NCBI RefSeq assembly: GCF_020251205.1
Contig: NZ_JAIWYX010000001.1
Span: forward strand, 682,001-746,000
Length of the DNA: 64,000 nucleotides
Source of the DNA: Arthrobacter sp. M4
GTDB lineage: Bacteria; Actinomycetota; Actinomycetes; Actinomycetales; Micrococcaceae
Direction: 5' to 3'
Every line of letters starts with the position of its first letter. The first letter of the stretch is position 1. Below, one piece after another: positions 44,251 through 52,294 of this stretch. The notes under the pieces were generated by a model. That model was not told the DNA's origin, did no database searches, and was given only the letters and a program-made list of their open reading frames with translations. The position numbers were made by a program, and so were the translations under genes.

Positions 44251-44541
44251 TTGCGGCGAATCTCCGCTCCTGCGAGTTTCACCGCGAAAGGCGTTCCCCT
44301 AGCCGTCCGCCACGAGGGTCGGATCTGGGCCGTCGTTGCCGAGCCGGTGCACTGGTTCGACCGCTGCGACTGGTGGAAAACCAGCCGCCGGGCGCCGGTC
44401 GGGTCCGGTGACCTGGTCAGCGTCGAGCACTGGCGCCTCCAGGTGCGCCTGGGCGCGTCGACGTCCGCCCGGCGGACGTTCCACCTGCGCCGGGACCCGC
44501 TCTCGGAACAGTGGCTGCTGGCCGGCGTAACGGACGGCTAA
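44251..44541 (+). CDS. DUF6504-like small protein
   Basis: A 96-residue frame beginning at TTG 44251 (MRRISAPASFTAKGVPLAV). It contains the pattern of DUF6504: a basic start, RHEGRIWAVVAEPVHWFDRC, DWWKTSRR, then SVEHWRLQVRLG and a FHLRRDPLSEQWLLAGV strand pair. In many actinobacteria a protein of this type sits beside the ImuA/ImuB/DnaE2 mutagenesis genes; none is here. No strong ribosome-binding site is visible and a large hairpin precedes it, so the 5' end may have been replaced. Confidence 0.5.
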   Translation: MRRISAPASFTAKGVPLAVRHEGRIWAVVAEPVHWFDRCDWWKTSRRAPVGSGDLVSVEHWRLQVRLGASTSARRTFHLRRDPLSEQWLLAGVTDG

Positions 44542-44738
44542 GACACCAGGCCCCGGCGTCACGGGCCCGTGAGGAAACAGCCCTGGGTCGCGGCGCACCC
44601 CAGACTAAGGACAAATGGAAGTCCTTCGGCGATTGTATGTAGTCAGCGACCGGGGCAAGCATGAACTGACGTGAAGGATCAAAAATAAGGGGTTCATGCT
44701 CCCGAAGGACGCGACCGTTCCTGCAGGGAAACCCCAAA

Positions 44739-45180
44739 GTCATGTCGTGCGGCCACAGAGCCGCCATGAACGAATGAAACCAAGCAAGCGATCAAAGAAA
44801 ATCAAGGAATGGAGGAAGCTGGCCACACCAGGGCCAGGACAACCGAATAACACGGCCAGGACACCCTAGCGACACTTCACTCCCAGAAGTGTGGACAGTG
44901 TCCACACCGGCCGGGGGCCCAAAAACCGCCCAGCCTAAGGGAAAACGTGTGCCCAAGGTGGAACTCGAACCAGAATTCAGCCCCTGCAAATACAAGGAAC
45001 TCCAGAAAACGTAAGCAATCCGGCCCAGTTCGACCGATGTACGACCCAGTCCGCCGCCGATTCCGTTAACATTGTCAACACCGCCCTTCCTGACAGATTT
45101 GAACAGATTTGAACAATGCAAAGCGACTGCCGCACCCCCTTTCAAGGGGCGCGGCAGTTGCCTTGTGTTCGAGGTGGGGC
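44739..45180. repeat. tRNA-tagged repeat module D
   Basis: Begins GTCATGTCGT with CCGCCATGAACGAATGAAAC near 44763. First palindrome GTGTGGACA-G-TGTCCACAC at 44889-44907 (perfect, arms different from module C), then a GC-rich hairpin GGCCGGGGGC...GCCCAGCC. The core GTGCCCAAGGTGGAACTCGAACC is at 44949-44971 with two base changes from B and C. The conserved tract and second palindrome GTTAACATTGTCAAC (45065-45079, imperfect) follow. Closing hairpin AAGCGACTGCCGC/GCGGCAGTTGCCTT at 45120-45165. The stretch 45181-45603 shows no gene. Confidence 0.75.
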
Positions 45181-45603
45181 CTTCGAGATTTGATGACCGG
45201 AAATCGCTTAACCGGATACGGGGCGGTTGAGCGATGCCAGGTACAAGCCGGTCAGCCAGCGGTGATACTGACGCCTGCTCGGGGCGATTCGACGAGGTGA
45301 CGGTTAGAGCTGGTCGATGTCGCCCCACGCCACTGCCCTGCCTATGGACATGCTGCTCAGGGACATATGTGAATGCAGCTTGGACTAGTGTGCAGCAGCG
45401 CCGGTCCTGCTGCCAGAGCCATACTGCCTAGCGTCGTGTGCATCCACACGACGAGTAACTGCAGGGAGCGGCGCCGGTCGCGGCTCACTGTTGGGAATCT
45501 GTTGAAGGACCCAGCCATGGCTGGCTGGAATACTGACACGGCGGCCGCTCCGGCCAGTGACAATACCCTGATTGAGGATCCGGCCTTCTGTCAGGAGCCG
45601 TAA

Positions 45604-45959
45604 GTGAGGCTCATCTGGGCCACTCGTGGGCGGACCTGGGGTTTCCGGTTTCTCCTTGACGGGGGGATTTCCCGGTCCGTTGCAGGAATACAATGCCGTC
45701 TTCTCTGGTATCGAGGACGAGCCGGAAGTCTGCCTCCGCGTCGGCGAGAAGGTTGCACTGCGTTTCCGGGATCCTTTGGGACGGAAAGACGCGGCCGGCA
45801 GCGTGATCCCCCACGAATTTCGTCGTCTTCGGACCCTTGGTCAATGTGATTAAAGTAGTCAAGGATGGTCTGCGGCTGGTCCGGCGCCAACCGAAGGCTT
45901 CCGGCGAATACGCACAGATATGGGAACTGCCCACACCGCCTCGGCTAACCAGCGGATGA
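45604..45959 (+). pseudogene. Small hypothetical protein gene with two frameshifts
   Basis: Three frames each carry part of one protein: GTG 45604 gives MRLIWATRGRTWGFRFLLDG; a second frame gives PLQEYNAVFSGIEDEPEVCL and on to LGRKDAAGSVIPHEF; a third gives NFVVFGPLVNVIKVVKDGLR and ends at the stop at 45957-45959 after RLTSG. The three pieces abut without gaps, so the parent was a protein of about 118 residues. Family unknown. Either the gene is freshly decayed or indel errors are present. Confidence 0.55.
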
Positions 45960-46413
45960 CTCGCGGTTTGGTGATGTACTCCGGATTCGTGCGGTTCGTG
46001 TTCGACCGCGGCCAGTGCGAGACGTCAGTACGAGAGCCGAAAGCTCAATCGTCCAGCCAACGTCCGTGGCGTCTCTGGCGCCTTGGACCATCGCGCGGCG
46101 GGCAGGCTCGATCTGAGTGATCCTCGGAGTCTCCGCACGGTTTTCCCGCCAAGTCGAGTAGTAGCTACGCGTGACATTCCTCGGGCACGGTGCGATAGTG
46201 ACGTTCACGTTCGATAACTCCACGGGGAGCCAAGGGTGAAGAGACCGGCGCCTATTCACGTCACGTCGGACCGACGGCCTGAGAATCCAACATCCCCAAG
46301 CCGTCGTAAATGCGGGGGTTCGCAACCGATGAACCAAAGCGTGAAATCAAGCTCGCTGGCCCTCGAGCGCTTCTGCCCGCAAAGATTGTCGGCACCAGGT
46401 GGGATCCTGCAGC
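45960..46413. other. Intergenic, nothing recognised
   Basis: Several overlapping open frames occur on both strands, but none has a motif, a good ribosome-binding site or a clear codon signal. No repeat module is present. Confidence 0.4.
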
Positions 46414-46809
46414 ATGGCAACGAAACGTCGTCGCTCAAGTAGCGCCGTCGCCGGCGCCGGCGCGTGTGGCCCCATCCTCGCCCTCGTCGTGATCGGGCTC
46501 CTCATCCAGTACTGGTAGGTTCTCCTGATCGCTCTCGGCGTGGTTGCACTGACCGTGGCGCTCGTCCGCATCGCCAAAGCTCCGCCCAAGCCGGCCACTC
46601 CACCCAAGCCCAAGCCAGTCATGGACCCGCCCCGTCCGGCCCTCGTCAGCGACGATCTCGCGGCCCAGATGCGCGCCACCAAAAAGGTCCGCCACGTTCG
46701 GGACATGCAGGAGTGGGACTACGAGTGGATCCGGCTGAGCAACCCCGGGAAGAGCTGCCGGGAGCTCAATGAATCGCCAACGCCCATTTCGCGCGGGGAC
46801 GGTCGATAG
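46414..46809 (+). pseudogene. Small membrane protein gene with in-frame amber codon
   Basis: ATG 46414 opens MATKRRRSSSAVAGAG and a hydrophobic run GPILALVVIGLLIQYW. A TAG at 46516-46518 (codon 35) interrupts it; without any frame change, VLLIALGVVALTVALVRIAK follows as a second hydrophobic run. A Pro/Lys linker (PPKPATPPKPKP) and a cytosolic tail with VRHVRDMQEWDYEWIRLSNP complete 131 codons. A single base change (TGG to TAG, restoring Trp-Trp) explains the stop. Function unknown; probably a two-helix membrane protein. Read-through is possible but unsupported. Confidence 0.55.
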
Positions 46810-46876
46810 GCGTCAACGATGGGGACCCCTCCGCCTCCTGAGTCAGAGGCCCAAGCCTGACTAGCCTACGGAGCCG

Positions 46877-47002
46877 TTACCCCTGGGGCACGACGGCCGC
46901 GACGACCAGGAGCGCTACGAAGAACCCGCTCACGCCGCATACGGAAAGCACCAAGATGAACGCAGCGATCACGGCCAACGACCCCGCGTACTTACGTTTC
47001 AA
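46877..47002 (-). CDS. Small hydrophobic membrane peptide
   Basis: A 41-residue frame starting at TTG 47002, preceded by GAGGGGA. It reads MKRKYAGSLAVIAAFILVLS, then VCGVSGFFVALLVVAAVVPQ: two positively anchored hydrophobic stretches that could form a short membrane hairpin. The good ribosome-binding site and the positive-inside start argue for a real gene, but its size makes the call uncertain. Confidence 0.4.
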   Translation of the reverse strand: MKRKYAGSLAVIAAFILVLSVCGVSGFFVALLVVAAVVPQG

Positions 47003-47069
47003 GGAATCCCCTCTTGGAGTTTGGGTTACTTGGCTTGGCGCACGCGAATGCCTCCGACTAGAAGCCTCG

Positions 47070-47468
47070 ATGCCACCTGGCACGGGTAGTGAGTATTTGT
47101 CTTTCCATGTCGGCTGCGCCGGAGTGACCTGCCGGTCCTGTGCATACCTTTCGCGGGGATGGTGTGACGCATTTGAAAAACGGAGCTGCCCGTTTGCCGG
47201 ATTCCTTCAACCTCCCGAAACCCTTGGAACTGAGACACCATTGCTGCAGGATAGGGGTCGGGGCCATGCCTGGCTGCCGCACGTACAAGATGATTTGAAG
47301 AGGGCCTCGACGCTCTGGTGCGAGCTTGCCGGGCCGGCCTCCGAACCGACCATCACTCCCCTGCGCGCCTTGGACATCCTCGCCTGGTGCCTCGTTGGCG
47401 AGGCTACACCCCGAGAGAGGCGGCGCCGCGGCCTCCTCGGTAGCTGGGCAGCTGGACCGGTTGAATAG
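47070..47468 (+). CDS. Cysteine-rich hypothetical protein
   Basis: A 132-residue frame from ATG 47070 (MPPGTGSEYLSFHVGC); earlier in-frame starts exist at 46956. Six cysteines cluster in the first third: HVGCAGVTCRSCAYLSRGWC, then KRSCPF. Their spacing could bind zinc or an iron-sulfur cluster. The C-terminal half is helical with TPLRALDILAWCLVGEATPR. A competing frame exists on the other strand. No family recognised. Confidence 0.4.
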   Translation: MPPGTGSEYLSFHVGCAGVTCRSCAYLSRGWCDAFEKRSCPFAGFLQPPETLGTETPLLQDRGRGHAWLPHVQDDLKRASTLWCELAGPASEPTITPLRALDILAWCLVGEATPRERRRRGLLGSWAAGPVE

Positions 47469-47695
47469 CGGGCCACGGGCCCAATACCCACCACTTCCAG
47501 CCGCTGCGATAAATGTCGGCGTTTCCACAGCGCAAAATGTCACCAGACGGCCGAGAGCCGACCCGTCGCACTGACGGGCAAACCGGTTTCGCAGAGCATT
47601 TCCGCGCAGGCGAAATCGGCGCCGAATGGTTCGGAGGATGTTAGCCGATCAAGGACCCCATGACTCCCTGATGCCGCACGCCCTAAGGTGGGTAG

Positions 47696-48280
47696 GTGCG
47701 GTTTACTAGGTCTACGCTTGAATCATTCCGTGGGCAGAGCCTGCCGGACCTCCTCGGCGAGTGCACGCGACTTCTCTTCGTCGGGATTAATCCCGGTCTG
47801 CGCGCCGTCGCGGTGCAGGCACACTTCGGCGGCGGCGGGAGCAACCGCTTCTACCCCGCCCTCTATCGAGCGGGCATTGTCGATCGGCGGATAGACGCGT
47901 CCGCGGGCTTCCTTCCTGGAGACCTTGCACATCTGCAGGAACGCGGCCTCGGCATCACCTCTCTCGTCGCGGGGGCGTCAGCGCGCGCCGAGGAACTCAC
48001 GGCAAAGGAACTCGTCACTGGAGCCGAGGCGTTGTCCAAACGCGTCGAAGGCATCGCCCCCGCCGTGGTGGCCGTATTGGGAATCACCGCCTACCGCACG
48101 GCTTTTGCAGAGCCGCAAGCGAGGGTCGGACATCAGCCGCATCCGCTGGGAGGTGCCTCCGTATGGGTGGTCCCGAACCCGAGCGGCTTGAACAGGCATG
48201 CCAGCCTCGCTGACTTGGCAGACTCCTATCGCGAAGTCGCGCTGGCAGCCGGCATCGAACTCTTCTCAGCATCAGCCTGA
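47696..48280 (+). CDS. mug: Mismatch-specific uracil/thymine DNA glycosylase (Mug type)
   Basis: A 194-residue protein starting at GTG 47696 (MRFTRSTLESFRGQSLPDLL). The two family motifs are present: motif 1 LLFVGINPGLRAVAVQAHFG with the GINPG catalytic loop, and motif 2 VVPNPSGLNRHASL, the NPSGLN variant that inserts at the mismatch. The middle contains GFLPGDLAHLQERGLGITSL. The enzyme excises uracil or thymine opposite guanine during base excision repair. It stands alone and is convergent with the TetR gene at 48321. Confidence 0.9.
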   Translation: MRFTRSTLESFRGQSLPDLLGECTRLLFVGINPGLRAVAVQAHFGGGGSNRFYPALYRAGIVDRRIDASAGFLPGDLAHLQERGLGITSLVAGASARAEELTAKELVTGAEALSKRVEGIAPAVVAVLGITAYRTAFAEPQARVGHQPHPLGGASVWVVPNPSGLNRHASLADLADSYREVALAAGIELFSASA

Positions 48281-48320
48281 CTGGCACGCCTGCAGGTCTC
48301 AGCGTAGGTTCTCTTCGACG

Positions 48321-48890
48321 TCACAATTCATCGATGATGCCGTCGAGGACGATCCCGAGCCGCTCCGATGGCCCACCTGTTTTGACGAGAACGCTGAGCC
48401 CGATCACGGATGCGAGCAGCTGACTAGCGGCAGTTCCAGCATCCCGGTCTGCGCCAAATTCACCCGATTCTTGTCCCCGTGCGATTGCTCGCCGAAACAC
48501 CGACTCGATACCTGTGAAGAGGCTGTCCGCGATGCGGGTCACTTCATCGTCTGCGGTGCCGAGTTCCACCTCGGCATTGACCATGACGCATCCTCGCTGG
48601 TGCTCGCCGACGCCCGCAAGGACAGTCATCGCTTCCCTGAGACGCGGCCGGATCGCCCCAGGCGCTGAGAACAGATCGGTCAGGTACTGGAGTCGTATCT
48701 CGCTGTATCGCTGAAGGGCACGCATGAACAGCGCGTGTTTGCTCTCAAACGTGTTGTAGAGACTTCCCTTGCCGATCCCCAGCTGACTTGCCAACTCCTG
48801 CGGCGTCGTTCGGGCATACCCCTGCTGCCAGAACAGGTCCATCGCCTTGTCGATAGCGGTGTCTGTCTCAAAACGCATCGGTCTACCCAC
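48321..48890 (-). CDS. TetR family regulator of the divergent TDT exporter
   Basis: A 189-residue protein with the DNA-binding domain at 8-55 (DTAIDKAMDLFWQQGYARTT, LASQLGIGKGSLYNTFESKH) and a C-terminal domain of the YcdC/YxaF-like class (RRAIARGQESGEFGADRDAG). It is divergent from a TDT-family transporter gene by 99 bp. The gap holds GTACA-GTTT-TGTAC, a likely operator. Repression of the transporter is inferred. Confidence 0.88.
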   Translation of the reverse strand: MGRPMRFETDTAIDKAMDLFWQQGYARTTPQELASQLGIGKGSLYNTFESKHALFMRALQRYSEIRLQYLTDLFSAPGAIRPRLREAMTVLAGVGEHQRGCVMVNAEVELGTADDEVTRIADSLFTGIESVFRRAIARGQESGEFGADRDAGTAASQLLASVIGLSVLVKTGGPSERLGIVLDGIIDEL

Positions 48891-48906
48891 GTGGAAAGAA
48901 TACCGT

Positions 48907-48920
48907 GTACAGTTTTGTAC
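48907..48920. promoter_or_regulatory. Operator palindrome GTACA-N4-TGTAC
   Basis: Perfect 5-4-5 inverted repeat 17 bp upstream of the TetR start and about 70 bp before the transporter start. Position and symmetry fit autoregulation. Confidence 0.5.
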
Positions 48921-48989
48921 CTCAAGGTCAATAACTGGCGCGGTGGTTCATCGTTCTGATCCCGCGGCCCCTCCCAGGAAGGCATTCCT

Positions 48990-49982
48990 TTGGCTGATCA
49001 GCTCTCCGTGACGCAAGCCGTCTCCGCAACGACTGCGCCCACTCGCGTCCCATTGAACACGCTCGCCATCCCACTGGGTTTGGCTGGCCTCGCGCAAGTT
49101 TGGTCCGTTGCAACTTCCGCGCTCGGCGTCGCGTTCCAACTCGGGCAAGCGTTCTGGGTAATCGCGACGATCGCATGGATCTGGACAATCGCGGTTCACG
49201 TGCATCGCGGTAGACGCGCCGACCAATCGATCTTCGATCAGCTCACCCACGCCACTCAGGGGCCACTTGCGGCTTTGCTTCCCATCGCCGCAATGCTGCT
49301 CGGAGCTGGCATTCACCAGAGCGTTCCACTTGCGGGGACCGCGCTGACGTTGATCTCGATTGCGTCCGCGGCGGCATTCGCGGCGTGGATTCTGAGGTTT
49401 TGGATGCGTGGGGAGCTGACCCTCGACTCCGTCCACGGTGGCTACTTCCTGCCGATCAGTGCGGCCGGCCTGGTCGGGGCGCTGACGGCCGCGGAGACCG
49501 GGCCTGTCTGGCTTGCCTTTGGAAGCTTCACGGTCGGTATCTCCTTCTGGCTGGTCTTTTCCGTGCTTTTCTTTCTCCGGCTTGCCCTGCGACCTGCCAT
49601 GCCTGCCGCGCTCGTCCCAACACTTGCGATCATGATGGCCCCTCCAGCCGTCGCGGGGGCCGCGTGGCTCAAGATCTCCGACGGTCGAGCCGATTATGTG
49701 TTCCAAGGGTTGATCGTGATGACCGCGTTGATGGTGTTGATCCAAGTAATGCTCTTGCCCCGCTATGGCACACTGCCGTTCTCGCTCGGCCACTGGTCAT
49801 TCACTTTCCCCGTAGCCAGCGTCGCCGCCTTGGCCATCACATGGTTGCACCTGTTCCAACCGATTGCCTGGCAGGCCATCACCATCGGAGTCCTCGCCGC
49901 TGTCACGCTCCTCGTCGTCGTCATCTCGACGAAATCGATCCTCCTGCTCATGGCGACGACCCGCGCGGCCAGGCAGCAATGA
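48990..49982 (+). CDS. TDT/SLAC1 family transporter (tellurite-resistance/dicarboxylate type)
   Basis: A 330-residue membrane protein starting at TTG 48990, with AGGAAGG just upstream. About ten hydrophobic segments are visible, with the family features LAIPLGLAGLAQVWSVATSA near the N-terminus, GPLAALLPIAAMLLGAGI, and the PPAVAGAAWL and LGHWSFTFPVASVAALAITW segments near the C-terminus. The TDT family includes TehA, malate/C4-dicarboxylate carriers, sulfite exporters and plant SLAC1 anion channels. Its divergent TetR partner suggests an inducible efflux or anion channel. Substrate not determinable. Confidence 0.88.
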   Translation: MADQLSVTQAVSATTAPTRVPLNTLAIPLGLAGLAQVWSVATSALGVAFQLGQAFWVIATIAWIWTIAVHVHRGRRADQSIFDQLTHATQGPLAALLPIAAMLLGAGIHQSVPLAGTALTLISIASAAAFAAWILRFWMRGELTLDSVHGGYFLPISAAGLVGALTAAETGPVWLAFGSFTVGISFWLVFSVLFFLRLALRPAMPAALVPTLAIMMAPPAVAGAAWLKISDGRADYVFQGLIVMTALMVLIQVMLLPRYGTLPFSLGHWSFTFPVASVAALAITWLHLFQPIAWQAITIGVLAAVTLLVVVISTKSILLLMATTRAARQQ

Positions 49983-50239
49983 CCAGATACCAGAAATAGC
50001 AACGCATCGCCGGACCTGAAGCACTCCCGCCTGTAGAGGGCTGAGCATCATCGGTTTATCAGAACGACACCCAAATCCAACGGCAACAGTTCGTGTAGGC
50101 AGGTGGGAAGCTCTTCAAAAGGACAATGGGTGACAGGCTTGGCGGTGCGTTCGGGCCGGCCCCTCTAACCGGCCCCACATGGCTGACGCAGCATCCAAGG
50201 GTGCAACGGTTCTGCACCATGTTGATCCGCAAGTCACAC
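49983..50239. other. Intergenic, nothing recognised
   Basis: Downstream of the TDT gene and beyond the decayed end of a LacI-type gene. No hairpin with T run and no coding signal was seen. Confidence 0.35.
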
Positions 50240-50928
50240 TACTCGCAGTACGGCCTTCCATCGCAGCCTCCGCTGCAGTCCCCCTCCACCACCAGGCTGT
50301 CGTCCAGCCCGGCCGAGCGCAACGCCGCGCTCCAGCCTTCGGCACGCGCCGCTGCATCAATCCAGTTCTGCGGGCCGGCGATCTGGCCGGCCCGCTGGTG
50401 CCCTACTCCATCAGATGCCCGACGGCAAGCTCCGCGCCCCGCTTCTGGTTCACCATGGCGGCGCTCACCGTCCCACTGCCCAGCGATCCCACGGCCACCA
50501 CGGAGACACCGGGTTTCAACTCTGCGAGGGCCAAGAGGGTCTCGGATATGCGGCACGATCACCTACAATGCCGTCCACGGACTGATCGAGGAAATGCCGG
50601 ATGGCATAGAAAACCGCCTGCGAAGGGCTGCAATGCTGACGAATTAGCCAGCATCTCGCGTGGCTTGCTCAACGCCCAGCAGTGTGTTGGCGGGACCGTA
50701 CTGGGACAGCTCGCTGCCCAGCATCCCGTGCGACATCCGCGTGACTAAATTCCGGGCCGCCGTGTTACGCCGGTAGCCGAGCTCGCCTACGGCGGCCGCC
50801 ACACGAGCGCGCGTGGCCTTGCTGACATTCGGATGATTGTTGATCACCCGAGACACCGTCTGGTGTGACACTCCCGCCGGTTCCGCCACATCCTCTAGAC
50901 GGGGTGACCGCCTATTGATTTTCGTCAT
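50240..50928 (-). pseudogene. LacI family regulator, broken by frameshifts
   Basis: The first 94 codons on the minus strand give a LacI DNA-binding domain (RRSPRLEDVAEPAGVSHQTV, SRVINNHPNVSKATRARVAA) and the start of the ligand domain (SQYGPANTLLGVEQATRDAG), then a stop. Further ligand-domain pieces appear in other frames, notably GHQRAGQIAGPQNWIDAAAR followed by AEGWSAALRSAGL. The C-terminal third is missing. The gene lies just behind the sugar ABC operon it probably once controlled. The recognition helix has Pro for the usual Ala (AEPAGVS), another sign of decay. Confidence 0.7.
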
Positions 50929-51403
50929 GGATCATGTGCGCGCTCACGTTCGGCTCTACGAATGTCAGGCCTCGGGTTTCTAGCGTTGGGCTCCACTAAA
51001 AACTAGATCCCGAATCGAGGCCCGTGGTTGAGCCACGAATGGAGAAAGGCCTCGGCCGCCATGAGCCACGACGTCGGCACCGAACCGACACGGTCGACCG
51101 GCCCGCCGGGCGCCACGGCCGACCGCTATGTGGCAACTGCCTGCGCAAGCCTTTCCTTGGGTAGGCCCACATCCGGTCCGTTAGTGAATACTCTTCGGCC
51201 CCCGGTCCAAGGATCTGTCTGGGCCGCGAGGAGTTCCTCCCGTCCCCCACAGAGCGCAGCCCATAGAGGCGAGACCAACCAGTCCCCTGACCGATCCGTC
51301 CGTACCTGTGGCGTGAACGGTCCTGCTCGTCGGGTGAGTGAATGCCCTAACAGGGCTGGCGACTATTACCATTTTCGGTCTGGTACCTGGGATCGGGTGT
51401 CGG
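50929..51403. other. Intergenic between broken lacI-type gene and ABC operon
   Basis: A small stem CGTGG-TTGAG-CCACG near 51022 is the only clear structure. No gene or terminator with a T run was recognised downstream of the permease gene. Confidence 0.35.
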
Positions 51404-52294
51404 TTACTTGATGCCCGTGTTGGCAATGCCGGTGACGATTTGCCGTTGGAAGAAGAGGAACAGAATGATCACGGGCAGAACAGTGACGACGCTCATGGCG
51501 ATGATGAGGTTGAAAGGAACGGTTTCCTCGGCGGTGAACCGGGCAAGGGCAACCGGCAGGGTGTAGACAGCCTCGCTTTGAGCGACCACCAGGGGCCACA
51601 GGAAATCGTTCCACCGCCACATGATGGACAGGATGGCCACGACGGCAAGCGCCGGCCGGCACATCGGAAGCACGATCCGGAAAAATATGCGGAACTCCCC
51701 TGCCCCGTCTACTCGTGCAGCCTCTATTAGCTCATCGGGAATCGAGAGCATGTACTGCCGCAGTATGAACACGCCGGTTGGAGTGGCTGCTGCGGGGATG
51801 ATGAGACCCCATAGGGTGTTGACCATTCCCAGGGACGCCACAACCTGATACACCGGGAGCAAGATGACCTGCAATGGAATCATAATTGTGGCGAGGGTCA
51901 GCAGGAACAGCCCGTTTTTCCCCCGGAAGTTGTACTTCGCCAGAGCATAGGCTGCCATGGAGTTGATCGCCAGGGTGAGCAACGTTGCGGCGAGGGTTAC
52001 GATGACGCTGTTGGTCAGGTATGAGGGGAAATTGAACCGGGTCATAGCCTCCGTGTAATTGGAAAGCCCCCAGGACTCAGGCAACAGCGTCGGCGGGCGC
52101 TTGGAGAGTTCTGCCGGCGTCTTGAACGACCCGAGAACCAGCCACACGATGGGGATGAGGGCCAGCAGTGCTGACGTCACCAGGATGACTACCCTCAACG
52201 CATCTGTGGAGGTGACTTTCCTCCGCCCCGTGGACGTCCACGCCTTGGACGGGCCGATCTCGGGAGGGCTTTTGGTTATGGTGCTGTGGCTCAT
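51404..52294 (-). CDS. Sugar ABC transporter permease, MalG/LacG type
   Basis: A 296-residue protein starting at ATG 52294 with GGGAGGC upstream; it overlaps the stop of the first permease gene by ATGA. Six hydrophobic segments are visible. The cytoplasmic EAA loop, the ATPase docking site, is DELIEAARVDGAGEFRIFFR with the conserved ILPM-like IVLPMCRP following. The N-terminal WLVLGSFKTPAELSKRPPTL is typical of the MalG half. It works with the MalF-like protein and the lipoprotein encoded just upstream. No ATPase gene is nearby, so a shared MsiK-type ATPase is probable, as is usual in actinobacteria. Confidence 0.92.
   Translation of the reverse strand: MSHSTITKSPPEIGPSKAWTSTGRRKVTSTDALRVVILVTSALLALIPIVWLVLGSFKTPAELSKRPPTLLPESWGLSNYTEAMTRFNFPSYLTNSVIVTLAATLLTLAINSMAAYALAKYNFRGKNGLFLLTLATIMIPLQVILLPVYQVVASLGMVNTLWGLIIPAAATPTGVFILRQYMLSIPDELIEAARVDGAGEFRIFFRIVLPMCRPALAVVAILSIMWRWNDFLWPLVVAQSEAVYTLPVALARFTAEETVPFNLIIAMSVVTVLPVIILFLFFQRQIVTGIANTGIK

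Noticed and set aside
23277..44971. Intact tRNA genes at the four GACTCGAACC cores
   Set aside because: Only the T-loop and 3' acceptor strand are present. The 5' T-stem strand does not pair and no D-arm, anticodon arm or 5' acceptor strand can be found next to them.
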